Both the position numbers and the translations under genes were made by a program. This document shows, one piece after another, positions 55,901 through 63,138 of a DNA stretch of 64,000 nucleotides. Origin of the DNA: Cellvibrio fontiphilus (GTDB lineage Bacteria > Pseudomonadota > Gammaproteobacteria > Pseudomonadales > Cellvibrionaceae). The stretch is taken from assembly GCF_035317345.1 (NCBI RefSeq), contig NZ_JAYKTU010000006.1; one strand, written 5' to 3'. How positions within the stretch are numbered: position 1 is the stretch's first letter; each line of letters opens with the position of its first letter. The notes beneath the pieces are model-generated. The model worked only from the letters and a program-made list of their open reading frames with translations. It had not been told where the DNA came from and ran no database searches.

Positions 55901-56512
55901 GTTGTACCACTCGTCTGCCAATTCAAACTGCTCGGGCAGCGTGTTGGTGGACGCATGATTCTTATCGCTGATTGTGATTCGCGCATTTTGTACATTGCTG
56001 GGTGTGCTTGGGTGATTTTTAAATACCGCACCAACCAGATTGCGATACCAATGCCAGTCCCCTTCCCATTCAGTATCAGTTGCGGCATGAATGCCCACAT
56101 AGCCACCGCCCGCCTGAATGTAACGCTCCATCGCCAACTCTTGCTGTTCATTCAGCACATCGCTGGTGGTGTTTAAAAAAATCACCGCATTGAATTTGGC
56201 CAATTCGGTATCGTTGAACAGGCTTGCATCTTCGCTCGCCACCAGCGTGAACTGGTTTTCTGCGGCGAGTTTTTCCAGCGCTGCGATACCGGCGGGAATA
56301 GAATCATGGCGCCAACCGACCGTTTTACTGAATACCAATAAATGGGCGCCCGTCAGGCTGGTTACTTCACTCGCCCGGGGTTTGGCCAAGGGCTGGTCTT
56401 GTTTTGCGGTAGGAGTCGAGGAATCGCTACAGGCCTGTAATAGCAAAAGTACCGCCACACCCAAGACTGGCAGGTATAAAAAGCGGTTTAAGGATGAAAA
56501 TAAACGAATCAT
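52985..56512 (-). CDS. Lipoprotein fusing ThuA, PQQ-type sugar dehydrogenase, PKD and cytochrome c domains
   Basis: A 1175-residue exported lipoprotein (lipobox LLQAC). Modules in order: ThuA-like domain (about 50-285: HLLVFSKTVGWRHDSI, GGGYVGIHAATDTEWEG); a six-bladed glucose/sorbosone dehydrogenase-type propeller (about 300-740: CCHTGGDLQFG, GARNPYSITFD); a PKD domain (about 745-840); a class I cytochrome c (about 890-985) with haem site CLTCHK and an MPAF axial methionine; and a C-terminal beta-sandwich. It should oxidise a carbohydrate and pass electrons on through its own haem in the periplasm. ATG 56512 follows AAGG. Confidence 0.92.
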   Translation of the reverse strand: MIRLFSSLNRFLYLPVLGVAVLLLLQACSDSSTPTAKQDQPLAKPRASEVTSLTGAHLLVFSKTVGWRHDSIPAGIAALEKLAAENQFTLVASEDASLFNDTELAKFNAVIFLNTTSDVLNEQQELAMERYIQAGGGYVGIHAATDTEWEGDWHWYRNLVGAVFKNHPSTPSNVQNARITISDKNHASTNTLPEQFELADEWYNFRDMYEFINVLAKVDESTYQGGEHGHDHPISWYHDYDGGRAFYTGLGHTAETFGNNYFLTHLLGGIRYAVGLNYQEGAAPQLNYAKSRPENNRFVKKTLIEGLNEPVKFDFFPNGDALIALRPGEFTRVDYKTGTAHPAGTIAVEYNKIQEWGLIGVAIDPDFARNNWVYAAFNVKDEQNNYFQKLSRFEWRNNQVDTSTEKEILRYGIDNNCCHTGGDLQFGNNGELFFSTGDNTNPHDQDGYAPLDFRPDMKRNDGLRGPGNTQDLRGKVLRIKPQADGTYTIPEGNLFTDAAQGRPEIYVMGARNPYSITFDKKTNTLFYGDVGPDANVDSEEKGPRGYDEVNRVTAAGNFGWPLVIGQNRPYKMYDYLNQKAGETVDVNAPMNVSALNTGAKQLPPAQPAFIAYPYGASEQFPELGVGGRTALVADVFYAADYPESINRYPGYYNNKLFIVDFMRAWVKAVSFDNQGRIQKIEPFAPQISYALPIDARFSPDGTLYVLEYGNAWFTGNPDARLARIEYVGAGNRPPVAAFSLNKTQAGLPATIQASAAEAVDLDGDAIRYQWTLRCAVGDCAPKELGDARDITLPFAEAGRFTLSLRVTDAHGAASVVSKELEIGNEPASIELVSAQNKSFFWGDTARFAYELRVKDLEDGEITSITANNPNVQFTYRAPQENKGQGHQLASIDDQAKNLLDANNCLTCHKLDEKVVGPAFRDVAKKYENDPAALAYLIKKIGNGGSGVWGDMNMPAFSGLGEADLKVLATYVLSLNEEKVAPASLALTGELTLDGHDKTKARFTDKIPFAAQGESYLLSASYTDKSVQGVAPISVSKTFSLVPHRVDFDGIFVESQASKDVKRSSFRGVKTIQMPANTDWSGFVLGTYDLTQIKSLQLGAFFFKEATDWQFELRRDNAQGEVIAQGVLAPVGELKTYERSRISLTPTSGFTKLYLQVKLAKKTSAELALQDISFEK

Positions 56513-56576
56513 AGCTATGCCTTGTTATCGAAAAGGGTTTTTATCGGGCGCAGGGTCGTGCAAATTCAAAAGATAT

Positions 56577-56607
56577 AAAAAAAGCCACTTATTGTAACAG
56601 TGACTTT
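56577..56607 (-). terminator. Intrinsic terminator of the hybrid kinase gene
   Basis: AAAGCCACT pairs with AGTGACTTT (one mismatch) around a 9-base loop and is followed on the minus strand by a T run. It lies 50 bp beyond the kinase stop. Confidence 0.65.
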
Positions 56608-56657
56608 TAGTCTGTGTTGCGGGGTTTACGCGGATAAACGCTTCTTAACTCGTGCGC

Positions 56658-58847
56658 CTAGCTCTGCTCCAACCAGCGCTGCAAACGCTCTTCCAAATCG
56701 TCATAACGAATTGGTTTGGTGATGTGATCGTCCATACCGGCCGCCAGATAAACCGCTTGCTCAGACTCGGTTTGGGTGGAGGTAACGGCAACAATAGGCA
56801 GGTGATGGAGGCTGTGGCTGCGCTGTTCATAGGCGCGGATTTTTTGTGTCGCGGTGAGACTGTCCTGCTCTTTCATGTCGTAATCCATCAGGATCAAATC
56901 AAAACGCTCTTTGGCGACTATATCGACCGCCTCAAGACCGTTCTGCGCGACTTGCACATAACAGCCCAGTTTTTTCAGCATGGCGCTGATCACCATTTGA
57001 TCTACACGGTGATCCTCAACCAGCAAGACTCGCGGCACTACGGCTAAACCAACCGGTTCAGCCACACCCGCTTTGCGCTCATCCTCACTCGCGAAGTTCA
57101 GAAGTTTTTGCACCGCTACATCGTGCAGGCGACGACGCATGATGGGTTTTTCAATCACACTCACCTGGGGGTTAGAGCGCAAGTGCAACTTCATCTCCGG
57201 GCTGTCACTTTGCAGAATGCTCATGGCAATAATTTGTTTGACTTCTGCAACTTCCGGCTGCTGGGTAATAACTCGGGATAACGCCAGACCATTCATATTG
57301 TTGAGCTTGGTGAAAATCAGTACCAAGTCATAAGGCACACCTGCCCTTGCCTGCTCCAGTAACTTGGCAATCGTCTGCTCCTGGCCTGCCACTATATTGG
57401 TGGTCATACCCCAGGCATTTAATTCGTCAGCCAAAACATTGCCATTATGATCGGGCAGATCCACCAGCAGCGCGCGCTTACCGCGCAATTTTTGCTCCGA
57501 ACCAAAACGGCGATCTTCGTGGGATACCACTTGCAAAGCAACGTTGATGAAAATACGGTTGCCGCGATTTTTATTTTCACGCACATGTACACTGCCACCC
57601 ATGCACTCCGCCAGCCCCTTACAAATAGAGAGGCCTATGCCGCGATAATTGCTTTCGCGGGAGTCGGAATCCTGTTCGCTGTTAGTGCTTTTTTCGCTGT
57701 CGCTAATCACCACTTGTAATTCACCCAGATCGTCCTGATCCTGGTGAAAGCGCGCCTCGATAAACACATCCTCGATGCGACTATCTTTCAACGTATGGTT
57801 GAGCAAAGTTCCCAGAATCTGGTTCAAGCGCGCCGCATCACCACGCACGCGCAAAGGCATGGCGGGGTCAAAGCTGTAATAAAGCTCTACGCCCTGTTGA
57901 TGTGCGTCCAGTGCAAAATCCTGTACAAATTTTTCCAGCACACGGCGTAGGTCGAATTCCACTTCATCCAATACCAGGGTTTTGGTAGTGATTTTGGAGA
58001 AGTCCACCACGTTATTTACCAAGTCGATTTGACGCCCGGTTGCTTTGTTAGCCATGGCCAATAATTCACGGTGATGTTCGGATAATTGGCTGTCATCAAT
58101 TAATGACAGGGTGCTGAGCACATCGCTAATCGACGAGCGAATCTCCTGCCCCAGATTTACCAAAAATTCATTTTTTAATTCAATTTGTGCCTGCGAGTTG
58201 CGCTTTTCATTTTCCAAACCTTGTGCGCGCTCCCGCAGCGAAAAATGCGCCTCCAAACGCTCCCAATAGGCTTGCGAAGTAACCTTACCCTGATGCGCCA
58301 ACATCACATAAAACGTCAGCATAATGCAGCCGTAAAGTACGCCTTCGGCGGTGCCCAGTAAAATCGCAGTAATGGCTGCAGGCACCTGCCCTATAGCGAG
58401 ATAAATACTTAAAAAGCGGGTATAGGGTGCAAACACATTGGCAACGCTGGAATAAAACACCACTGAATAAAGCCACATCACCAAGGTTTCGCCGCGCATG
58501 CCTTGCACCCAGGTCAGGGTGACAAGAATAAAACTCCACCAGGCAGCACCCAGACAGGAAGCAAAGAAATATTGGTTACGCCACCGTGCAGGCGCACGCG
58601 CGTAAAGGCTGTCAAAACGAAATAAATAATAGCTGCGAACCAAGGTCACCAGCAGCAAGCCAGTCACCAGTACTATCGCCAGGTTATGTTCCTTTTCCTG
58701 AAAGTTACCAAATGCCAAACACAGGACAAACACTATAAAGTTGAGGATTAATCCCCGACGGCTGTATTTGGCAACTCGCGCATCGGTTTCACGCATAATT
58801 GCGCGGTCTTTCTGTACCTTGGTCGCGGGAACAAAAAAATGAAACAT
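56658..58847 (-). CDS. Degenerate hybrid sensor kinase (pseudokinase) with C-terminal receiver
   Basis: A 729-residue BarA-like protein: four to five membrane helices (about 33-180), a coiled coil, a HisKA-like helix pair, an ATPase-like domain, and two receiver domains. The H-box reads NEFLVNLGQEIRSS, so the phosphoacceptor histidine is Gln234. The N-box has His where Asn is expected, the glycines of the G1 box are replaced (DSEKST), and the ATP lid is shortened. The first receiver lacks the phospho-Asp; the second keeps it (LILMDYDM) with TKP. It probably does not autophosphorylate and may act as a scaffold or phospho-acceptor. Confidence 0.88.
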   Translation of the reverse strand: MFHFFVPATKVQKDRAIMRETDARVAKYSRRGLILNFIVFVLCLAFGNFQEKEHNLAIVLVTGLLLVTLVRSYYLFRFDSLYARAPARWRNQYFFASCLGAAWWSFILVTLTWVQGMRGETLVMWLYSVVFYSSVANVFAPYTRFLSIYLAIGQVPAAITAILLGTAEGVLYGCIMLTFYVMLAHQGKVTSQAYWERLEAHFSLRERAQGLENEKRNSQAQIELKNEFLVNLGQEIRSSISDVLSTLSLIDDSQLSEHHRELLAMANKATGRQIDLVNNVVDFSKITTKTLVLDEVEFDLRRVLEKFVQDFALDAHQQGVELYYSFDPAMPLRVRGDAARLNQILGTLLNHTLKDSRIEDVFIEARFHQDQDDLGELQVVISDSEKSTNSEQDSDSRESNYRGIGLSICKGLAECMGGSVHVRENKNRGNRIFINVALQVVSHEDRRFGSEQKLRGKRALLVDLPDHNGNVLADELNAWGMTTNIVAGQEQTIAKLLEQARAGVPYDLVLIFTKLNNMNGLALSRVITQQPEVAEVKQIIAMSILQSDSPEMKLHLRSNPQVSVIEKPIMRRRLHDVAVQKLLNFASEDERKAGVAEPVGLAVVPRVLLVEDHRVDQMVISAMLKKLGCYVQVAQNGLEAVDIVAKERFDLILMDYDMKEQDSLTATQKIRAYEQRSHSLHHLPIVAVTSTQTESEQAVYLAAGMDDHITKPIRYDDLEERLQRWLEQS

Positions 58848-58914
58848 AATTTATCCAGTGTGATCAGCCAAAGGGGAGAGGCATGAGAGCAGGTATAGCA
58901 CCGCGCAGAAAACG

Positions 58915-59112
58915 CTAGCCAAGAATGTGTACAAATATTTCCTTAATCACAAACACCATAATCGCAAAACCCAGTACACCAAAAAGCACAAAAGTACCAA
59001 ACTTGCCTGCTTTGGACTTTTTAGCCAAGTCCCACACAATAAAAAACATAAACAGAATCAGGCCACCACCGCAGAGGTACATACCCCAGGTTTCCAATTG
59101 TTCAAGCGTCAT
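58915..59112 (-). CDS. DUF2788 small membrane protein
   Basis: A 65-residue protein with two membrane helices (about 12-28 and 40-63) separated by a basic loop (LAKKSKAGKFG). The pattern MYLCGGGLILFMFFIVWDLAKKSKAGKFGTFVLFGVLGF matches the DUF2788 family, of unknown function. It lies 67 bp upstream of the hybrid kinase on the same strand. Confidence 0.8.
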   Translation of the reverse strand: MTLEQLETWGMYLCGGGLILFMFFIVWDLAKKSKAGKFGTFVLFGVLGFAIMVFVIKEIFVHILG

Positions 59113-59375
59113 AATCGTCTCATCGGGATCAAAGTTGCAGGGCGCTATTGTAGCGAAAAGGTAGCGTCAAGTTTAGCGCTAATCATTTGCGATGCAGCCC
59201 GCCGAGCTTGATAACATCCAGTGTTTACACAAAATCAACGGCGCCGGGCTTCGCCTGAAGGTTTGGTAAGGTCGGCCGACTTGCCCAGAAATAACCACCG
59301 GCGCACAATAGCCAACTTGGTTATCCTGCCCTTGGGCAAACATTTTCCGTTTACATCACACTCTTCAGGTATTTT

Positions 59376-59963
59376 ATGCGCATTTCCCGGGTTATCGCCG
59401 TATTACTGATTAGCCTCAGCTTATCAGCCTGTGTTTCTTCATTGCTTATTGGCAACCAGCTGCAAAGTAAACTCATGTGGTCTTTCCTCAAACCACTGGT
59501 AGGTTTTGACCCCAACGAGGTGAATTTTTTTGAAGCGCCCATTATCAAAGACCGTATGACTGCCATATTGGGTGATAAGTACGAACCCACTATGAAATTG
59601 CTGCGCACCGCTCAGGAAATCCAACAGGAAGGCGCACTGTTCTATGTAGCTTCACGTTATGCACCTGCCCAAGTACAAGCAGTGACTGACAAGGCTGGCC
59701 TGGTGTGGAACTCCCAAACCAATCAAATGGCAGTGATGTTAATTAAAGATGGCAAACCGGAAATTTTTTCCGAACAAATTGAAGGCGCCAAAGAAGCAAT
59801 CACACCGGTATTTCCGGCTGAATTACAAAATGCTTACAACAAAGCCCAGGAAGTCCAACAGATGCTACAAGAACCCGGCAAAGCTATGGGCGAAGCACTG
59901 GATAAAAAAGTGGATGAAGCCGTGAATGAAAACCTGAATAAGGGATTGCCAGCTACAAATTAA
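59376..59963 (+). CDS. Lipoprotein of unknown function, 195 residues
   Basis: A signal peptide with lipobox LSLSAC opens the protein. The mature part is alpha-helical with no family I recognise; it has acidic and amphipathic C-terminal helices (LQNAYNKAQEVQQMLQEPGKAMGEALDKKVDEAVNENL). ATG 59376 follows an AGG site. It stands alone between divergent and convergent genes. Confidence 0.78.
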   Translation: MRISRVIAVLLISLSLSACVSSLLIGNQLQSKLMWSFLKPLVGFDPNEVNFFEAPIIKDRMTAILGDKYEPTMKLLRTAQEIQQEGALFYVASRYAPAQVQAVTDKAGLVWNSQTNQMAVMLIKDGKPEIFSEQIEGAKEAITPVFPAELQNAYNKAQEVQQMLQEPGKAMGEALDKKVDEAVNENLNKGLPATN

Positions 59964-60021
59964 ATGAAAGTGCTTCGCGTGCATACTGCGAAGCCTTCAA
60001 CCCTGCAAACAACAGTGAAAA

Positions 60022-60561
60022 CTACTTCTCGATTTTTATTTTATTATTCACATCGCGATTAGCGGCCACCGGCCGCTCGTCCACCACTGCCCCACCCGAT
60101 TTTGCCATGCGATCATAGAGCAACACATTTACGGTTGCGGCAAGATTCATACAGCCAATGGTGGGTATATAAACTACATGCTGGCACTGATCGATTATTT
60201 CCTTTTTTAGCGATCCATCTTCCGGGCCAAAAATATAATAGGCATTTTGTGGGTGCACAAAATCCATTAGCGGTGTTGCGCCCTCAATTAATTCAATGGC
60301 AACCAACACTGCATTTTCAGCCGGGGCAGCTTTGGCAACGGCATCAGTTAAATCCTCCAGATGGACTAAAGGAATTTTACTCGCTGCATTTTTGGTATCC
60401 GCCGCAAATTTGCGCGCGCGATCAAAACGCTCACCCGTGTAAAAAACGCCACTGGCTTCATAACAACCCGCACCACGCATAATCATGCCGACATTGGCCG
60501 GGCTTTTCGGATTTACCAAACCAATAAAGGCTTTTGCCTGAGGTGCAATGATGGTTTGCAT
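60022..60561 (-). CDS. TrmH/SpoU-family RNA 2'-O-methyltransferase
   Basis: A SPOUT methyltransferase of 179 residues. The family pattern is FIGLVNPKSPANVGMIMRGAGC near the N-terminus, YYIFGPEDGSLKKEII in the middle and the SAM-knot region IPTIGCMNLAATVNVLLYDR. The usual Ser of the third motif is Asn-type here (CMNLA), as in several family members. Target RNA is unknown. I use ATG 60561; a longer frame starting at 60612 or 60624 overlaps the nspC coding end. Confidence 0.85.
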   Translation of the reverse strand: MQTIIAPQAKAFIGLVNPKSPANVGMIMRGAGCYEASGVFYTGERFDRARKFAADTKNAASKIPLVHLEDLTDAVAKAAPAENAVLVAIELIEGATPLMDFVHPQNAYYIFGPEDGSLKKEIIDQCQHVVYIPTIGCMNLAATVNVLLYDRMAKSGGAVVDERPVAANRDVNNKIKIEK

Positions 60562-60583
60562 AGTTGCTAATATATCCGGTTGG

Positions 60584-61771
60584 TCAGGACAAGCGCTGTT
60601 TAAAATCGTCATAGCCGAATTCACGTACCACTTGCAGTTCGTTGGTGCGCGAATCCCACAGTGCTATAGCCGGTAAATTAATGCCGTTAAACGTAGTGGT
60701 TTTCACCATGGTGTAGTGTGCCATGTCATCAAACAGTAAACGTTGGCCCACTTGTAACGGCTGGGCAAAAGAGTAATCGCCAATTACATCGCCAGCCAAA
60801 CAAGTCATGCCGCCCAAACGGTAAGTGTGGGCGAATTCGTTGGGCATACCGGCACCCAAAATATCCGCGCGGTAAGGCATTTCCAATACGTCGGGCATAT
60901 GGCAGGTTGCGGAGGTATCCAAAATAGCTTGGGCCATAGTATTCCAGGTGATATCGAGAACTTCGGCAACCAGCACACCACTGCGAATAGCAACGGCCTC
61001 GCCAGGTTCAAGATAAACCTGCAATTGATGGCGCGCCATAAAAGATCGAATCAGTGCAATTAACTCATCAACTTGATAATCCTCGCGACTGATATGGTGC
61101 CCACCGCCAAAATTAATCCATTTGATCTGCGAAAAATATTTTCCAAATTTTTCTTCCACTGCTTCAAGCGTGCGCGCAAGCGGTGGTAAATCCTGTTGGC
61201 AAAGCGTGTGAAAATGTAAACCGCTAATACCTTCCAACAAAGATGGATCTTCACTCACTGCCTGCTCAAACCGGGCAACAGGAACTCCCATGCGCGAACA
61301 AGGCGCACAGGGATCGTAAAGCGCCACTTCGCCTTCGGAATGCTCGGGATTGATACGAATACCAAACTGTAATTCAGGGCGCTCTTGCTGCGCGCGCAAA
61401 GCAAGGGATTTAAAGCGCGCCCATTGCGAAAAAGAATTGAATAACACATGGTCGGCGACTTTTAAAATTTCTATCAAATCAGCTTCTTTATAAGCCGCCG
61501 AATAACAATGCACTTCGCCGCCGTATTGCTCGCGCCCTAAACGCGCTTCATGTAAACCACTGGCACAGGTTCCGCTTAAATAGTCACGATACAGGGGCGC
61601 CAACTCCCAGCAGGAAAAAGCTTTGAGTGCCGCGAGCACTTTTGCCCCGCTTTCGCGCTGCACACGATTGAGAATTTTTAAATTATCTTCCACTGCCGCT
61701 TTGTCGATCACAAAACAGGGGGATGGCACGCGCGCAGGATTAAAATGGGTAAAGTATTCGCGTTTATTCAT
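60584..61771 (-). CDS. nspC: Carboxynorspermidine/carboxyspermidine decarboxylase
   Basis: A PLP-dependent, alanine-racemase-fold decarboxylase that makes norspermidine or spermidine from its carboxylated precursor. The 395 residues show SPCFVIDKAAVEDNLKIL, the PLP lysine in ALKAFSCWEL, HFHTLCQQ, NFGGGHHISR, YLEPGEAVA and the C-terminal catalytic region GDVIGDYSF. It follows the dehydrogenase gene that makes its substrate. I use ATG 61771; a GTG at 61834 is open but lies inside a palindromic element. Confidence 0.94.
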   Translation of the reverse strand: MNKREYFTHFNPARVPSPCFVIDKAAVEDNLKILNRVQRESGAKVLAALKAFSCWELAPLYRDYLSGTCASGLHEARLGREQYGGEVHCYSAAYKEADLIEILKVADHVLFNSFSQWARFKSLALRAQQERPELQFGIRINPEHSEGEVALYDPCAPCSRMGVPVARFEQAVSEDPSLLEGISGLHFHTLCQQDLPPLARTLEAVEEKFGKYFSQIKWINFGGGHHISREDYQVDELIALIRSFMARHQLQVYLEPGEAVAIRSGVLVAEVLDITWNTMAQAILDTSATCHMPDVLEMPYRADILGAGMPNEFAHTYRLGGMTCLAGDVIGDYSFAQPLQVGQRLLFDDMAHYTMVKTTTFNGINLPAIALWDSRTNELQVVREFGYDDFKQRLS

Positions 61772-61813
61772 GGGTAACGCCAGTTGGGATTCGGTATAGA
61801 CATGTTGAGGGCG

Positions 61814-61856
61814 GTGTTGGGGTTTGTCCTTCACCCCAACCTACGCATAGGTTTAT
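61814..61856. repeat. Palindromic REP-like element in the polyamine operon
   Basis: GTTGGGG and CCCCAAC (61816-61822 and 61834-61840) flank an 11-base loop, and an adjoining AACCTA-CGCA-TAGGTT palindrome spans 61838-61853. The GTTGGGG...CCCCAAC arrangement with flanking TAGG resembles short palindromic repeats scattered through many proteobacterial genomes. Only this copy is in the window, so the repeat nature is unproven. Confidence 0.5.
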
Positions 61857-61869
61857 TGACGGATAACGA

Positions 61870-63069
61870 TTATTTATTGATTGCGCTGGGATCCACTTCA
61901 ACAACCTGCCAAGGCAACCCGTATTTATTGAGATCTTCCATAAAGGGATCGGGATCATATTGCTCCATATTCCATACACCCGGTTTTTTCCATTTACCCT
62001 CCAAAATCATTTTCGCACCAATCATGGCCGGTACGCCGGTGGTGTAAGAAATCGCTTGGGATTTTACTTCGCGGTAGCACTCCTGATGATCACACACGTT
62101 GTACACAAACATGGCAACTGGTTTACCGTCCTTCACGCCTTGAGCAAAACAACCGATACAAGTTTTACCTTTCGTGAGCGGGCCAAGGCTAGCAGGATCT
62201 GGCAACAGCGCTTTTAAAAATTGTAGCGGGACTATTTCGCGCCCCTCAAACATTACTGGTTCAATACCGGTCATGCCCACATTGCCCAACACCTCCAAAT
62301 GCTTGAGGTAATTGTCGGAAAAGGTCATCCAGAAACGCGCGCGTTTAATTTCGGGAAAATGTTTTACCAGCGACTCAAGTTCCTCGTGGTACATCATGTA
62401 AATTTTTTTAGGGCCGATCTCCGCCGGGAAATCAAAAACCTGATTAACAGACAAGGGAGGCGTTTCCACCCATTGGCCATTTTCCCAATAGCGCCCATTA
62501 GCGGTCACTTCGCGAATATTAATTTCCGGATTAAAGTTGGTGGCAAATGGCAAACCGTGGTCGCCGGCGTTGCAGTCGATAATATCCAGGTAGTGAATTT
62601 CATCGAAATAGTGTTTCTTGAGGTAAGCGGTATACACGTTGGTCACACCTGGATCAAAACCAGAACCAAGCAGTGCGGTTAAGCCCGCATTTTTAAATTT
62701 ATCCTGATAGGCCCACTGCCAGGAGTATTCAAATTTTGCCGTATCCAATGGCTCGTAGTTGGCGGTATCCAAATAATCCACACCCGTTTCCAGACAGGCA
62801 TCCATAATAGTCAAATCCTGATAGGGCAAAGCTACATTAATCACCAGATCCGGTTTTTCTGCGTTAATTAATGCGACCAACTCGGGTACATTATCTGCAT
62901 CGACTTGGGCAGTTTTAATTGGGCGCTGTAGTTGCGCTGCAATGGCTTTGCATTTGGCTTCGGTACGACTAGCCAACACAATCTCGGAAAACACCTCCGG
63001 TAATTGGGCACACTTATGCACCACCACACCGCTCACGCCGCCTGCACCAATGATTAACACTTTTGCCAT
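61870..63069 (-). CDS. Carboxynorspermidine dehydrogenase (saccharopine dehydrogenase family)
   Basis: It condenses putrescine or diaminopropane with aspartate semialdehyde using NADPH. The 399-residue protein starts MAKVLIIGAGGVSGVVVHK, a Rossmann motif, and continues with the saccharopine-dehydrogenase-like DYLDTANYEP and GFDPGVTNVYTAYLK. The position between speA and nspC fixes the function better than the fold alone. ATG 63069 has a GGGAGG site; the frame extends upstream to 63123 without one. Confidence 0.93.
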   Translation of the reverse strand: MAKVLIIGAGGVSGVVVHKCAQLPEVFSEIVLASRTEAKCKAIAAQLQRPIKTAQVDADNVPELVALINAEKPDLVINVALPYQDLTIMDACLETGVDYLDTANYEPLDTAKFEYSWQWAYQDKFKNAGLTALLGSGFDPGVTNVYTAYLKKHYFDEIHYLDIIDCNAGDHGLPFATNFNPEINIREVTANGRYWENGQWVETPPLSVNQVFDFPAEIGPKKIYMMYHEELESLVKHFPEIKRARFWMTFSDNYLKHLEVLGNVGMTGIEPVMFEGREIVPLQFLKALLPDPASLGPLTKGKTCIGCFAQGVKDGKPVAMFVYNVCDHQECYREVKSQAISYTTGVPAMIGAKMILEGKWKKPGVWNMEQYDPDPFMEDLNKYGLPWQVVEVDPSAINK

Positions 63070-63138
63070 TTGAGGCCTCCCATAGAATAAAAAAATGACA
63101 TGACCGCCGCGAACGGCAGGCATGAGGAGTCGTAAAAA

